Assembly: GCF_000764205.1 (NCBI RefSeq)
Contig: NZ_JQDZ01000018.1
Span: 1 to 64,000, forward strand
DNA from: Thalassotalea sp. ND16A
GTDB taxonomy: Bacteria; Pseudomonadota; Gammaproteobacteria; Enterobacterales; Alteromonadaceae
Length of the DNA stretch: 64,000 nucleotides
Direction of reading: 5' to 3'
Shown here: one piece after another, positions 28,742 through 38,289 of the stretch
Position numbering within the stretch: position 1 is the first letter of the stretch
How the letters are laid out: the number at the start of each line of letters is the position of its first letter
The notes under the pieces: generated by a model
Databases searched by the model: none
Told to the model about the DNA's origin: nothing
The model's input: only the letters and a program-made list of their open reading frames with translations
Position numbers and translations under genes: made by a program

Positions 28742-31642
28742 ATGATAAATTATTACGACCCCAAAACCGAGTCAGCGGCGAGCCAAGGAGCCGATCTTAG
28801 TAAAGACTTAGGCACGCCAATATCGAAATCCAGCGTGCAAGTTAGCGTACAAATCGATGGCGTAAATATTGTCGTCCCCGAGGGTACGTCGGTATTACGA
28901 GCCGCCGCTATCGCCGATATAAATATTCCCAAACTGTGTGCCAGTGACAATTTAGAAGCCTTTGGCTCGTGTCGGTTGTGTGCGGTGGAAATTGAAGGCA
29001 TGCGTGGCATGCCTGCCTCTTGTACCACGCCGGTCAGAGATGGCATGAAGGTGCAAACGCAAAATGCGAACATCGCAAAACTGCGCCGCAACATTATGGA
29101 ACTGTACATTTCCGATCACCCGCTAGATTGCCTTACCTGTCCAGCCAATGGTGATTGTGAGCTTCAGGATATGTCGGGTGCCGTTGGTTTACGTGAAGTG
29201 CGTTATGGCTTTGATGGCAAAAATCACCTCGATGGCGCCACCGACTCATCGAACCCCTACTTTAGCTTTGACGATTCTAAATGCATTGTCTGTTCTCGCT
29301 GTGTCAGAGCGTGTGAAGAAGTGCAAGGTACCTTCGCCTTAACGGTGGATGGTAGAGGGTTTGACTCGCGTATCAGCGCCGGTCAAAACCAGGATTTTAT
29401 CGACTCCGACTGTGTGTCATGTGGTGCTTGTGTGCAAGCTTGTCCAACCGCGACATTAACCGAAAAATCAGTGATCGATAATGGTCAGCCCGATCACAGC
29501 ATAGTTACCACTTGCGCCTATTGTGGCGTCGGCTGCTCGTTCCGTGCTGATATGCAAGGCGATAAGGTGCTGAGAATGGTGCCGGATAAAAATGGCCTGG
29601 CGAATCAGGGACATTCCTGCGTTAAAGGCCGATTTGCTTTTGGCTACGCTACCCACCAGGACAGGATCACCAGCCCGATGATCCGCGATAATATTGAACA
29701 AGACTGGCGAGAAGTCAGTTGGCAAGAGGCATTGGAGTTTGCCGGCAAACGCTTAACCGACATTCAGGATGAGTATGGGCGCAATAGCATAGGTGCCATT
29801 ACCTCGTCGCGCTGTACCAACGAAGAAACCTATTTGGTGCAAAAACTGGTACGGGCAGTGTTTCAAAATAACAATGTCGATACCTGCGCCCGGGTTTGTC
29901 ATTCACCAACGGGTTATGGTCTAAAGGCCACCTTAAACGAGTCAGCCGGTACCCAAACTTTTGAGTCGGTGATGCAATCTGATGTGGTGCTTGTTATTGG
30001 CGCTAACCCAACCGATGCGCACCCGGTGTTTGGCTCATTGCTTAAGCGTCGTTTGCGCCAGGGGGCCAAATTAATTGTGGCCGACCCGCGCAGCATAGAT
30101 CTTATCGACAGCCCACATTCCAAAGCACAACATCATCTTAAGCTGCGCCCAGGTACCAATGTTGCGTTAATCAACGCTCTGGCTCACGTCATTGTTGACG
30201 AAGGCCTGGAGGATGCTGACTTTATTAACCGTCGTTGTGATGATGCGAGTTTCCAGCAATGGCTTCAACATATAAAAGATCAACGCCATTCACCGGAAAA
30301 CACCATGGCAATCACCGGAGTCGACGCTGGCGAATTACGTGCCGCCGCCAGACTTTATGCCACCGCGAACAACGGTGCCATTTATTATGGCTTAGGCGTT
30401 ACCGAACACTCACAAGGCAGTTCATCGGTGATGGCGATTGCTAACTTAGCGATGGTTACCGGTAATATTGGCCGGGAAGGTGTCGGGGTGAATCCACTGC
30501 GCGGCCAAAATAACGTGCAAGGCTCTTGTGACATGGGTTCGTTTCCACACGAGCTGCCAGGCTACCGTCATGTTGGCGAAGCAAGCACGCGCAACTTATT
30601 CGAACAAGAATGGCAGGTTTCATTAGATAGTGAGCCCGGTTTGCGCATTCCCAATATGTTCGAGGCCGCAATACACGGCGACTTCAAGGGCTTGTATTGT
30701 CAAGGCGAAGACATTGCCCAGTCGGATCCTAACACCCAACATGTGCAAAAAGCGTTAAGTTCGATGCACTGCATAATTGTGCAAGATATCTTCCTTAATG
30801 AAACGGCAAAATACGCGCATGTATTTTTACCGGGCTCGTCATTTATGGAAAAAAATGGCACCTTTACCAATGCCGAGCGCCGCATTTCTCGGGTGCGTAA
30901 ACTCATGCCGGCGCTGGCAGGCAAGGAAGACTGGCAAGTCACCGTCGATCTGGCCAAAGCACTCGGTTATGAGATGAATTATCAGCATCCAAGTGAGATC
31001 ATGGATGAAATAGCGCGTTTAACGCCAACATTTAGTGGTGTAAGTTATCAAAAGTTAGAACAACTTGGCTCGATTCAATGGCCGTGTAATGACCAGGCAC
31101 CATTAGGCACGCCAATCATGCACACCGAAAATTTTGTCGGTGAAAAAGGTAAATTTGCCATTACTGAATATGTGGCAACAGCGGAAAAGGCGAATAAACG
31201 TTTTCCGTTATTATTAACTACAGGTCGCATCTTAAGCCAATACAACGTCGGCGCGCAAACCAGACGTACCGACAACCAGGTTTGGCATGATCAAGACGTG
31301 TTGGAGATCCATCCTAATGACGCCGAAGACAGAGGCATCAATAATGGCGATTGGGTCGGTATTGCCAGTCGTGCCGGCACTACCGCATTACGCGCGCGCA
31401 TTAGTCAACGCATGCAACCAGGGGTTGTTTATACTACCTTCCATCATCCGTTAAGCGGCGCCAATGTGGTCACCACTGAAAATTCTGATTGGGCAACTAA
31501 CTGCCCTGAATATAAGGTAACCGCAGTGCAAGCAACCCGGGTCGATGAGCCGTCGCAATGGCAAGCAGAGTATGAGCAGTTCAGCCAGCGCCAGGCGCAA
31601 TATTTAAAGAATAAAAACGGGGGGCAAATTGCTGAAACATAA
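28742..31642 (+). CDS. fdsA: NAD-dependent formate dehydrogenase catalytic (molybdopterin) subunit
   Basis: A 966-residue Mo/W-bis-MGD enzyme oxidising formate to CO2. Order: N-terminal 2Fe-2S ferredoxin domain (CASDNLEAFGSCRLCAVEI), His-ligated cluster region (HPLDCLTCPANGDC), two 4Fe-4S clusters (CIVCSRCVRAC, CVSCGACVQACP), then the catalytic entry CAYCGVGCSF. The active site is CARVCHSPTGYGL: the metal ligand is cysteine, not selenocysteine. The start is ATG 28742, immediately after the fdsB stop; the in-frame ATG at 28700 lies inside fdsB. This oxygen-tolerant FdsA class (Rhodobacter, Cupriavidus) disposes of formate from demethylation while making NADH. Confidence 0.95.
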   Translation: MINYYDPKTESAASQGADLSKDLGTPISKSSVQVSVQIDGVNIVVPEGTSVLRAAAIADINIPKLCASDNLEAFGSCRLCAVEIEGMRGMPASCTTPVRDGMKVQTQNANIAKLRRNIMELYISDHPLDCLTCPANGDCELQDMSGAVGLREVRYGFDGKNHLDGATDSSNPYFSFDDSKCIVCSRCVRACEEVQGTFALTVDGRGFDSRISAGQNQDFIDSDCVSCGACVQACPTATLTEKSVIDNGQPDHSIVTTCAYCGVGCSFRADMQGDKVLRMVPDKNGLANQGHSCVKGRFAFGYATHQDRITSPMIRDNIEQDWREVSWQEALEFAGKRLTDIQDEYGRNSIGAITSSRCTNEETYLVQKLVRAVFQNNNVDTCARVCHSPTGYGLKATLNESAGTQTFESVMQSDVVLVIGANPTDAHPVFGSLLKRRLRQGAKLIVADPRSIDLIDSPHSKAQHHLKLRPGTNVALINALAHVIVDEGLEDADFINRRCDDASFQQWLQHIKDQRHSPENTMAITGVDAGELRAAARLYATANNGAIYYGLGVTEHSQGSSSVMAIANLAMVTGNIGREGVGVNPLRGQNNVQGSCDMGSFPHELPGYRHVGEASTRNLFEQEWQVSLDSEPGLRIPNMFEAAIHGDFKGLYCQGEDIAQSDPNTQHVQKALSSMHCIIVQDIFLNETAKYAHVFLPGSSFMEKNGTFTNAERRISRVRKLMPALAGKEDWQVTVDLAKALGYEMNYQHPSEIMDEIARLTPTFSGVSYQKLEQLGSIQWPCNDQAPLGTPIMHTENFVGEKGKFAITEYVATAEKANKRFPLLLTTGRILSQYNVGAQTRRTDNQVWHDQDVLEIHPNDAEDRGINNGDWVGIASRAGTTALRARISQRMQPGVVYTTFHHPLSGANVVTTENSDWATNCPEYKVTAVQATRVDEPSQWQAEYEQFSQRQAQYLKNKNGGQIAET

Positions 31643-31646
31643 CATC

Positions 31647-32480
31647 ATGGTAGCAGACACCGACGTCAATATGCCCACAGCGCAGCAACAGCAAGTGCTG
31701 CGCGTCTTGAATGACTCGCTAACATCAGCGATGGATAACATCGCTGAAGAAACTGCCGTTGCTTTGGTCTATAACGGCATTTCTCATGTGGTGATGATGA
31801 GTACGCCAAGCGATTTGTACGACTTGGCCATGGGCTTTAGTTTAACCGAAAAAATTGTCCGTGATGCCAGTGAAATACTGGACATTAGTGCCTCCGAGCA
31901 AGAATTAGGCATTGAATTAAATATCACAGTTACCAGCAGAGCGATATGGCGGTTAAAACAACAGCGGCGTAATATGACCGGTCGCACCGGTTGTGGCTTG
32001 TGCGGCGCAGAATCGTTGCAACAAGCGATGAATAATCAACCAACAGCATCAACTTCAAGCCAAAGCAATAAGCAGCAACCGCGAGAACTAAGCGAGGTTA
32101 CCAATCAGGCAATACAAAAAGCGGTGGTCAGCTTACAAGCGCATCAACCACTGCAACAACTGACCGGTGCCGTTCATGGGGCGGCCTGGTGTGATGAGAG
32201 CGGTAACATTAAACTGATCCGCGAAGATATTGGTCGCCACAACGCATTAGACAAACTCATTGGCGCACTCAATACGTCAAAAGTTGACATCAATCATAGC
32301 AGTTTTGTGCTGATATCCAGTCGTGCCAGTTATGAAATGATCAGCAAAGCACAAGTTGCTGGTATCACCATGTTGGTGGCAGTTTCGGCGCCGACAGCGT
32401 TGGCGATAAACATAGCAAAAAATACTGGCATGACGCTAGTCGGTTTTGCCCGTAATGGTCGCCATACAATTTACAGTTAA
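31647..32480 (+). CDS. fdhD: Formate dehydrogenase accessory sulfurtransferase
   Basis: A 277-residue FdhD protein that delivers sulfur to the molybdenum cofactor of FdsA. The active loop GRTGCGLCGAES has the two essential cysteines. Also visible are TGAVHGAAWCDESGNI, REDIGRHNALDKLIGAL and SSRASYEMISKAQVAGI. ATG 31647 lies just past the fdsA stop; a TTG at 31629, after a G-rich run, would add six residues and overlap fdsA, and cannot be excluded. The glutamine-rich insert around residues 135-155 is unusual but tolerated. Confidence 0.92.
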   Translation: MVADTDVNMPTAQQQQVLRVLNDSLTSAMDNIAEETAVALVYNGISHVVMMSTPSDLYDLAMGFSLTEKIVRDASEILDISASEQELGIELNITVTSRAIWRLKQQRRNMTGRTGCGLCGAESLQQAMNNQPTASTSSQSNKQQPRELSEVTNQAIQKAVVSLQAHQPLQQLTGAVHGAAWCDESGNIKLIREDIGRHNALDKLIGALNTSKVDINHSSFVLISSRASYEMISKAQVAGITMLVAVSAPTALAINIAKNTGMTLVGFARNGRHTIYS

Positions 32481-32503
32481 GTAGAGAACCAAGAGAGCAG
32501 CAT

Positions 32504-32737
32504 ATGTCAGATGATCGTTTAAAATATGTGGTAGATATGGCCAATCAAATTGCGCTTAATTTATTGCATGGTAAAGAGCAACAACAATGCGTGACTGAGA
32601 TCAGTCATCACATCAATCGCTTCTGGGCGCCAAGCATGCGTGCTCAACTTGCAGAGGCGGCAAACAATGACAACTACCAATTGGAAGGCATGGTTATTTT
32701 GGCACTGAGAGAAATCAAAATAACTGCTGAAAATTAA
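32504..32737 (+). CDS. fdsD: NAD-dependent formate dehydrogenase delta subunit
   Basis: A 77-residue protein of the FdsD family (KYVVDMANQIALNLLHGKEQ, VTEISHHINRFWAPSMR). It associates with the FdsABG enzyme and helps stabilise it or insert cofactor. GAGAGCA lies before the ATG. It is the last gene of the operon, 23 bp after fdhD and followed by a strong terminator. Confidence 0.9.
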   Translation: MSDDRLKYVVDMANQIALNLLHGKEQQQCVTEISHHINRFWAPSMRAQLAEAANNDNYQLEGMVILALREIKITAEN

Positions 32738-32743
32738 ATCTAG

Positions 32744-32770
32744 ATGGCGATGATAATCGCCATTTTTTTT
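32744..32770 (+). terminator. Terminator of the fds operon
   Basis: Stem ATGGCGA/TCGCCAT, loop TGATAA, followed by eight T. Confidence 0.9.
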
Positions 32771-32797
32771 GCGAGATTAAAGTCCCGCCAACCAGAA
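32771..32797 (+). repeat. Dispersed CCCGCCAACC repeat, copy 1
   Basis: Reads GCGAGATTAAAGTCCCGCCA then ACCAGAA, directly abutting the fds terminator. Related copies are at 34434-34461 (inverted), 36684-36710 and 36766-36792. Confidence 0.75.
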
Positions 32798-32921
32798 AAC
32801 CATCCAATCACGACACCCATTTATCCAATCGCTACACCTTACAAATATTAGATAGCGCGTGGCTTTGCACGCTGTTATGTTGTCACGAATAAGTTATTTA
32901 AACTCAGCGAGATTCATTAAC

Positions 32922-34283
32922 ATGGCACACAGTATTTTCGATTTATTTAAAATTGGCGTCGGCCCATCGAGCTCCCATACCGTCGGACCTATGGTCGCCG
33001 GCAATCGTTTTGTGGCAACCTTAAAGCAGCAAGACTTGTTAACACACACCAGCAGAGTCCGCATCGATTTATACGGTTCTTTGGCGTTAACCGGTCGAGG
33101 TCACGGCACCGATACCGCTTGCATCTTAGGCTTAATGGCAGAAACACCGAGCGAGGTCGACCCTGACAATATCCAGCCTTATATTGAACGGGTAAAAGAG
33201 AGTAACGAGCTCATTCTTGCCGGCGAGCGCTGCATCAACTTTGACATCAGCGATGACTTACGTTTCAACTTTACCAAGTTCTTAGAGCAACATGCCAATG
33301 GCATGCAAATTTGTGCTTATGATAAAAACAACAATGCCCTGCTCAGCCGCCGTTACTTCTCTATCGGTGGCGGTTTTGTGATGGAGGAGTCTGAGCTTGC
33401 TCAGCAACAGAGTGAACAAATTTGTCTACCCTACGCTTATGACTCGGCGCGTGAATTACTCACTTTGTGTCAACAGGAAAACAAGTCTATTGCTGAAATC
33501 ATGTTAGCCAACGAAACACAATTAGGCGCGCCAGACATCAATAACAGCATATTAAACATATGGCGGGTCATGGATGCCTGCATCAAACGCGGCATTAAAA
33601 CGCCCGGTGTGTTACCTGGCAGTTTAAAACTAAAACGCCGTGCTCATCAAATGCACCAAAAGTTAATCGACCAAAGCAACAAGGATAAATTCGACACACT
33701 GGATTGGCTAAACCTGTTTGCCATGGCCACCAACGAAGAGAATGCTGCCGGCGGACGCGTGGTTACCGCACCAACCAATGGTGCTGCTGGGGTTATTCCT
33801 GCCGTTCTTGCCTGGTATTTAAAGTTCCACAGTAAAAGTGATGAAGAAGCAATTATCGAGTTTTTAGCCACCGCCGCGGCCATTGGCTTGTTATATCATC
33901 GCAATGCCTCTATTTCGGCCGCGGAAGTGGGTTGCCAGGGTGAGATTGGTGTCGCCTGTTCAATGGCAGCAGCGGGTCTGGCAGCCGTAATGGGAGGCAC
34001 GCCATTGCAAGTAGAAAACGCAGCAGAGATTGGCATGGAACATAATCTGGGGTTAACCTGCGACCCCATCGATGGCTTAGTGCAGGTACCGTGTATTGAA
34101 CGTAACACTATGGGCGCGGTAAAGGCCATCAATGCCAGTAAACTGGCGCTGCAAGATGATGGTATCCATCATGTGCACTTAGATGATGTTATCGCCACCA
34201 TGCACCAAACCGGCTTAGATATGATGAGTAAATATAAGGAAACCTCTTTAGGTGGCTTAGCCATTAATGTGGTGGCCTGTTAA
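32922..34283 (+). CDS. sdaA: L-serine ammonia-lyase (serine dehydratase, single chain)
   Basis: A 453-residue iron-sulfur serine dehydratase that converts serine to pyruvate and ammonia. N-terminal beta domain: [21 protein letters not shown]-terminal alpha domain with the 4Fe-4S cysteines: [59 protein letters not shown] 32922 is chosen because conserved sequence begins immediately; the upstream in-frame ATG at 32859 would add 21 unlike residues. In this island it drains serine made by GlyA from betaine-derived glycine, completing conversion to central carbon. Betaine gene clusters of Pseudomonas also carry a serine dehydratase. Confidence 0.94.
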   Translation: MAHSIFDLFKIGVGPSSSHTVGPMVAGNRFVATLKQQDLLTHTSRVRIDLYGSLALTGRGHGTDTACILGLMAETPSEVDPDNIQPYIERVKESNELILAGERCINFDISDDLRFNFTKFLEQHANGMQICAYDKNNNALLSRRYFSIGGGFVMEESELAQQQSEQICLPYAYDSARELLTLCQQENKSIAEIMLANETQLGAPDINNSILNIWRVMDACIKRGIKTPGVLPGSLKLKRRAHQMHQKLIDQSNKDKFDTLDWLNLFAMATNEENAAGGRVVTAPTNGAAGVIPAVLAWYLKFHSKSDEEAIIEFLATAAAIGLLYHRNASISAAEVGCQGEIGVACSMAAAGLAAVMGGTPLQVENAAEIGMEHNLGLTCDPIDGLVQVPCIERNTMGAVKAINASKLALQDDGIHHVHLDDVIATMHQTGLDMMSKYKETSLGGLAINVVAC

Positions 34284-34321
34284 AAGAGAACCATCTAGAA
34301 GATAACTATCAAAGCATAATG

Positions 34322-34357
34322 AAAGCAGGTTAGCGTTAGCGCTGACCTGCTTTTTTT
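34322..34357 (+). terminator. Terminator of sdaA
   Basis: AAAGCAGGT/ACCTGCTTT extended by TAGCG/CGCTG to a 14-bp stem with loop TTAG, then seven T. Confidence 0.92.
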
Positions 34358-34433
34358 ATCCAAAAAATTAACTACGTCCAGGGCAGTTACGCGAGGCAGG
34401 GACCTCATCAGAAAGTAGCGTGCTTGAGTTCGA

Positions 34434-34461
34434 TACCTGGTTGGCGGGAATTCATTCTCGC
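34434..34461 (-). repeat. Dispersed CCCGCCAACC repeat, copy 2 (inverted)
   Basis: On the minus strand: GCGAGAATGAATTCCCGCCA then ACCAGGTA, with one extra base relative to the other copies. The flanking GAGTTCGATACCT resembles a tRNA T-arm but no cloverleaf can be drawn. Confidence 0.6.
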
Positions 34462-34568
34462 GTTATTGTGAGAGCCACTTTCGGTTACCTGCGGTAATTA
34501 CCCGAGGTTGCCCCCCGCCCCCCCCTCAAAAGGCTTCCTGCCTGCCGGGTTTAAGTACTTCCTTGTAC

Positions 34569-34603
34569 AAAAAAGCCAGAGCATTTTATTGCTCTGGCTT
34601 TTT
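34569..34603. terminator. Bidirectional terminator (BCCT gene side)
   Basis: AAAAAGCCAGAGC / GCTCTGGCTTTTT, loop ATTTTATT. It lies 33 bp past the BCCT stop on the minus strand. Confidence 0.88.
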
Positions 34604-34635
34604 CAATTTTAAATACAACCAATCTGAAATCGTAA

Positions 34636-36228
34636 CTAGGTACTGCTTAGTTTAGATTGGCGATGTACCAAAGGGACCACGCCCTCCTGTTTGAGCGATC
34701 TCATCAAGCCCCACATCATGATTATCATCACAAAGGAGAATGGTAATGCCGCGGTAATCGAAGCTGTTTGCAGAGCCTTGAGTCCGCCTACCATTAATAA
34801 GATGGCGGCGACAGCGCCTTCCCCCAATCCCCAAAACACACGATGGCTGGTTGGTGGATGTGAGTCACCCATTGACAAAATTGTTGTCACCACTAAGGTG
34901 CCTGAGTCTGATGAAGTAATGAAGTATGTGGCAATCAGCAACGTCGCTAAAAATGCTGCGATAGTGCCAATGAAGCCGGCATCAAGCTTGTCTAATGTCA
35001 CATACAACGCTTGCGTAACATCGGCCTTAACGGCGTCAACGATGCCCGCTTGGCCAACAGCCGAAACCAGCTCACCCGCGTCGTTGGTAATTTGATGGAA
35101 CAGCTCAAGATATATTGCGGTGCTACCGAACAGAGTTAACCAAACAAAACCTAACATCGTTGGTACCAGTAGTACGCCGACAATAAATTCACGAATGGTG
35201 CGACCCTTAGAAATACGCGCAATAAACATACCGACAAATGGTGCCCAGGCCATCCACCAGCCCCAGTAGAATGCGGTCCACCAGGATTGCCACTGGCTAT
35301 TATCGTTCGCATCTGTCCAAGTACTTAGTGATAAAACATTACCTAAATAATCGCCAGTATTTTGCAATAAGCTGCCGAGTAAATAACGAGTAGGACCAAA
35401 GCAAAGTAAAAATACTAAAATACCAATCGTTAGCCACATATTGACTTCCGACAAGATTTTAACCCCTTTACCGACACCTGAGACTACCGATATTGTTGCA
35501 ACAGCCGAAATAACGGCAATAAGCATAATTTGATTACCGAGGGAAACCTCCATACCAAACATGGTATTAAGGCCCGTATTCATTTGAGTAACGCCTAAGC
35601 CTAACGACGTTGCTACCCCAAATACAGTACCAAATACCGCAAGCACATCAACCGCATGCCCCATCGGTCCATACATTTTATCACCAATCAATGGGTAAAG
35701 TGCAGAGCGAATGGTTAACGGTAATTTCTTTCTGTAAGAAAAATAAGACAACGACAAACCGACAATGACATAAATTGCCCATGGGTGAAGTCCCCAATGG
35801 AAAAAGGTCAGTCGCATAGCAACTTGTGCCGCTTCCGCCGTTAGTCCCTCAGTGATAAATGGATTACTTTGAAAGTGGTAAATAGGTTCAGCAATCGACC
35901 AAAACACTAAACCTATGCCCATTCCTGCGCTAAACAGCATGGCAAACCACGAGAAGTTACTATATTCAGGTCGTGAATCATCATCGCCTAAACGTAAGTT
36001 ACCGTAGCGACTAAACGCCAGCCAGATACAGAAAAATAAGAATATTGCGACAATGCCAATGTAATACCATTTCAGATAAGCCAAGATCCAACCCGATATC
36101 GCTGTAAATACCGCCGCCGATTGTTCGGTGAAAAATACACCGGCCAATACGAACAACGTAATGATTGCCATTGATACAAGGGTTGATACTGGATTCATGC
36201 CTTTTAACAGGCCATGATTCGCCACCAT
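34636..36228 (-). CDS. BCCT-family betaine transporter
   Basis: A 530-residue BCCT (betaine/carnitine/choline) transporter with 12 membrane helices. Family marks: SAGMGIGLVFWSIAEPIYHF (the glycine-rich GMGIG segment usual in Na+-coupled members), the signature WWTAFYWGWWMAWAPFVGMF with its tryptophan/aromatic cage, FIARISKGRTIREF, and SSDSGTLVVTTILS. The N- and C-terminal tails are short, so an osmosensing C-terminal domain as in BetP is probably absent, fitting a catabolic importer rather than an osmotic one. It lies between sdaA and gbcA, transcribed leftward. Substrate glycine betaine is inferred from context; choline or dimethylglycine remain possible. Confidence 0.9.
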   Translation of the reverse strand: MVANHGLLKGMNPVSTLVSMAIITLFVLAGVFFTEQSAAVFTAISGWILAYLKWYYIGIVAIFLFFCIWLAFSRYGNLRLGDDDSRPEYSNFSWFAMLFSAGMGIGLVFWSIAEPIYHFQSNPFITEGLTAEAAQVAMRLTFFHWGLHPWAIYVIVGLSLSYFSYRKKLPLTIRSALYPLIGDKMYGPMGHAVDVLAVFGTVFGVATSLGLGVTQMNTGLNTMFGMEVSLGNQIMLIAVISAVATISVVSGVGKGVKILSEVNMWLTIGILVFLLCFGPTRYLLGSLLQNTGDYLGNVLSLSTWTDANDNSQWQSWWTAFYWGWWMAWAPFVGMFIARISKGRTIREFIVGVLLVPTMLGFVWLTLFGSTAIYLELFHQITNDAGELVSAVGQAGIVDAVKADVTQALYVTLDKLDAGFIGTIAAFLATLLIATYFITSSDSGTLVVTTILSMGDSHPPTSHRVFWGLGEGAVAAILLMVGGLKALQTASITAALPFSFVMIIMMWGLMRSLKQEGVVPLVHRQSKLSST

Positions 36229-36441
36229 GATAAACCACCTTTTGTAGTTGTTATAAGTAAAAGTAAAGATGTCTATAAACTGTTAATTTAGGTATCAGTT
36301 TATAATCATCTGGGTGAAGGGTGTAAAATTCACATCCTCTATTGAAAGTGAGTTACTCGATTAATACGAGAGTGCCACTCAAAATAAATTTGTGTTGCCA
36401 AGTTCACGGCAGAAACACCAACTGATTCCATTAAGTCAGAG

Positions 36442-36455
36442 TTGATCTAAATCAA
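36442..36455. promoter_or_regulatory. FNR/Anr-type box upstream of the BCCT gene
   Basis: TTGATCTAAATCAA, an exact TTGAT-N4-ATCAA palindrome, about 220 bp upstream of the BCCT start. Confidence 0.65.
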
Positions 36456-36683
36456 ACTATCCAAATACGAGACGCAGGTAACATGTACCGACTTATGCCC
36501 AGGCTAATAACTTTATACGCAATTCAGAACTCTGACAGACGTTTAAAAAAATCAGTGGCAGGCTTGCAATAGACTTGTAATAAAAGGCATTTTTCGTCAA
36601 AAGGCATACGGCCTGCCGCGTATATTATAGCAATAATAGTTAATTATTTCCTGCTCAGCGAGGATAGCTAGGCAATTAGCTAT

Positions 36684-36710
36684 GCGAGGTTAAAGCCACG
36701 CCAACCAGTA
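36684..36710 (+). repeat. Dispersed CCCGCCAACC repeat, copy 3
   Basis: GCGAGGTTAAAGCCACGCCA then ACCAGTA; it abuts the gbcA terminator, as copy 1 abuts the fds terminator. Confidence 0.75.
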
Positions 36711-36742
36711 AAAAAAATCCAGTGATATCAATCACTGGATTT
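36711..36742 (-). terminator. Terminator of gbcA
   Basis: On the minus strand AAATCCAGTGAT / ATCACTGGATTT with a 4-nt loop is followed by a run of T (A-run at 36711-36717 on the plus strand). Confidence 0.88.
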
Positions 36743-36765
36743 GAGGGCGACAGATCTTTAAATAT

Positions 36766-36792
36766 GTGAGGTTAAAACCCCGCCAACCGGTA
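36766..36792 (+). repeat. Dispersed CCCGCCAACC repeat, copy 4
   Basis: GTGAGGTTAAAACCCCGCCA then ACCGGTA, 56 bp after copy 3; the two flank the gbcA terminator. Confidence 0.75.
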
Positions 36793-36800
36793 AAGGTAGG

Positions 36801-36816
36801 ATACCAAGTTGATTAA
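36801..36816. repeat. ATACCAAGTTGATTAA repeat, copy 1
   Basis: The same 16-mer (one base variable) recurs at 55969-55987 and 56992-57010, always intergenic. Confidence 0.6.
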
Positions 36817-36820
36817 CGCT

Positions 36821-38095
36821 TTACGATGACTCTTTAATGTTTTTCTGCATCGTATCGCTGAACCAATCGATGAAATTTACTACGCCATACTCATAAGTGG
36901 TCGAATAAGGACCTGGCTGGTAGGCCTTCGAATTAATGCCTTTCTGATTGTTCTCGGCTAACGTTCGGTCTTGCACATTGGTTGCATCCCAAACTCGGCG
37001 TAAGTGTTCTACGTCATAGTCAACGCCTTCCACCGCGTCTTTATGGACTAACCACTTAGTGGTTACTTGCGTTTTTTGTGGTCCTAATGGCAACACCTGA
37101 AAAGCAATTAAATGATCCGCCATCGCATGATTCCATGAGTTTGGCAGATGCAAAATTCGCATTGAACCCAGATCAGGGTTTTGAATACGACCCATTAATT
37201 TTTTACAACCCGCTTTACCATCAATGGTCATCGACACGGTGCCCTCGAGTAACGGCATCCGCACAATGCGATTACGCAGGCCATGACCATGAGAAACATG
37301 TTTATATGGAATGCCTTCGGCTTCCCACATCGCTTGTTTGGCCGCAACTTGCGCCTTAAATTCATCACTGGCGCGTGGATCTTCGGTGTCGTCCCACTCC
37401 AGTAAGGTATTGAGTAATTCCGGATGGCTGCCGTTACAATGGTAACACTCACGGTTATTTTCAATCACTAACTTCCAGTTAGCATCTTCAATTAAGGTAC
37501 TTTCGACTGCGACCTTACAATTATCTAAGTCATAAGGTTCCAAATAATGAGTCAAGTCTTCAAAGAAGCCGTCGATATTGGTGGGGTTATCACTTAAAGA
37601 GATAAAAATATAACCACCGGCTACACGACAATTGACTTTGTGCAGACCATAATCATTCTTATCAAAATCATCGCCCATTTCCGTACCGGCAAACAGTAAA
37701 TCGCCGTCTAATTCGTAAGTCCACTGATGGTAAGGACATACTAACTTAGGCACCTTGCCTTGCTTAACCAGACAAATTTTAGAACCGCGGTGACGACAGG
37801 TATTATGAAAAGCGCGTACTTCGCCATTTTGATCTCTAATCACGGTGATCGGGTTATCGCCAATATCCAGGGTGATAAAATTACCATTGTCCGGGATTTC
37901 GCCGGTGATACCAACAAACAGCCATTCTTTATAAAAAATTTGTTCCATTTCCACTTGAAAAACATCGGCGTCAGTATAAAACTGCTGTGGTAAAGAAAAC
38001 GTTATGGGGTGTTTTTCTAGCGTTTCAGCAACGGCCTGGGTCGATTCGTTTGCTGGCGTAACCAGTAAATTTTGCTGTTCATGGGAACAAGTCAT
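36821..38095 (-). CDS. gbcA: Glycine betaine monooxygenase, Rieske oxygenase component
   Basis: A 424-residue Rieske-type ring-hydroxylating-oxygenase homologue that demethylates glycine betaine to dimethylglycine and formaldehyde. The Rieske 2Fe-2S ligands are CRHRGSKIC and CPYHQW. The mononuclear iron site appears as ENNRECYHCNGSHPEL. The length matches Pseudomonas GbcA. It is divergent from gbcB, its reductase, across a region containing an FNR-type box and a possible GbdR site; in Pseudomonas the two genes are likewise divergent. Confidence 0.93.
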   Translation of the reverse strand: MTCSHEQQNLLVTPANESTQAVAETLEKHPITFSLPQQFYTDADVFQVEMEQIFYKEWLFVGITGEIPDNGNFITLDIGDNPITVIRDQNGEVRAFHNTCRHRGSKICLVKQGKVPKLVCPYHQWTYELDGDLLFAGTEMGDDFDKNDYGLHKVNCRVAGGYIFISLSDNPTNIDGFFEDLTHYLEPYDLDNCKVAVESTLIEDANWKLVIENNRECYHCNGSHPELLNTLLEWDDTEDPRASDEFKAQVAAKQAMWEAEGIPYKHVSHGHGLRNRIVRMPLLEGTVSMTIDGKAGCKKLMGRIQNPDLGSMRILHLPNSWNHAMADHLIAFQVLPLGPQKTQVTTKWLVHKDAVEGVDYDVEHLRRVWDATNVQDRTLAENNQKGINSKAYQPGPYSTTYEYGVVNFIDWFSDTMQKNIKESS

Positions 38096-38236
38096 GAGTA
38101 ATTCCTTAATGCTTTAAAGGCGACAATATTAGATGTCGATGTTTATTGAGATAATGAACAACTTCAACCAACGAGATGTTCGTATTCTTTCTTGGTTAAG
38201 ATAGTGAGTGTCACCGCGCCAATCGATTTGCCTAAA

Positions 38237-38270
38237 AACGACCAAAAAACTCATTAATACCGACCAAAAA
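38237..38270. promoter_or_regulatory. Direct repeat, candidate GbdR site between gbcA and gbcB
   Basis: CGACCAAAAA occurs at 38239-38248 and 38261-38270, 22 bp apart (two helical turns), the usual layout of AraC-family operators. AACGACCGAAA occurs once in the gbdR/fds region. Assignment to GbdR is inference. Confidence 0.4.
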
Positions 38271-38289
38271 TTGCAATTCCCCGCGGATA

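Larger units (their letters stand above)
36229..36820. other. Intergenic region BCCT / gbcA
   Basis: Both flanking genes read leftward, so this holds the BCCT promoter, an FNR-type box and the gbcA terminator, plus two copies of the CCCGCCAACC repeat and one ATACCAAGTTGATTAA repeat. A GGCAGGC / GCCTGCC pair (36557-36563, 36611-36617) encloses about 50 bp of unknown structure. No coding sequence is supported. Confidence 0.5.

Noticed and set aside
30000-30400. Selenocysteine formate dehydrogenase
   Set aside because: The active site reads CARVCHSPTGYGL with an ordinary Cys codon; no in-frame TGA.
34400-34460. tRNA-like segment containing GAGTTCGATACCT
   Set aside because: No acceptor or anticodon stem can be formed; the stretch is explained by an inverted copy of the CCCGCCAACC repeat.
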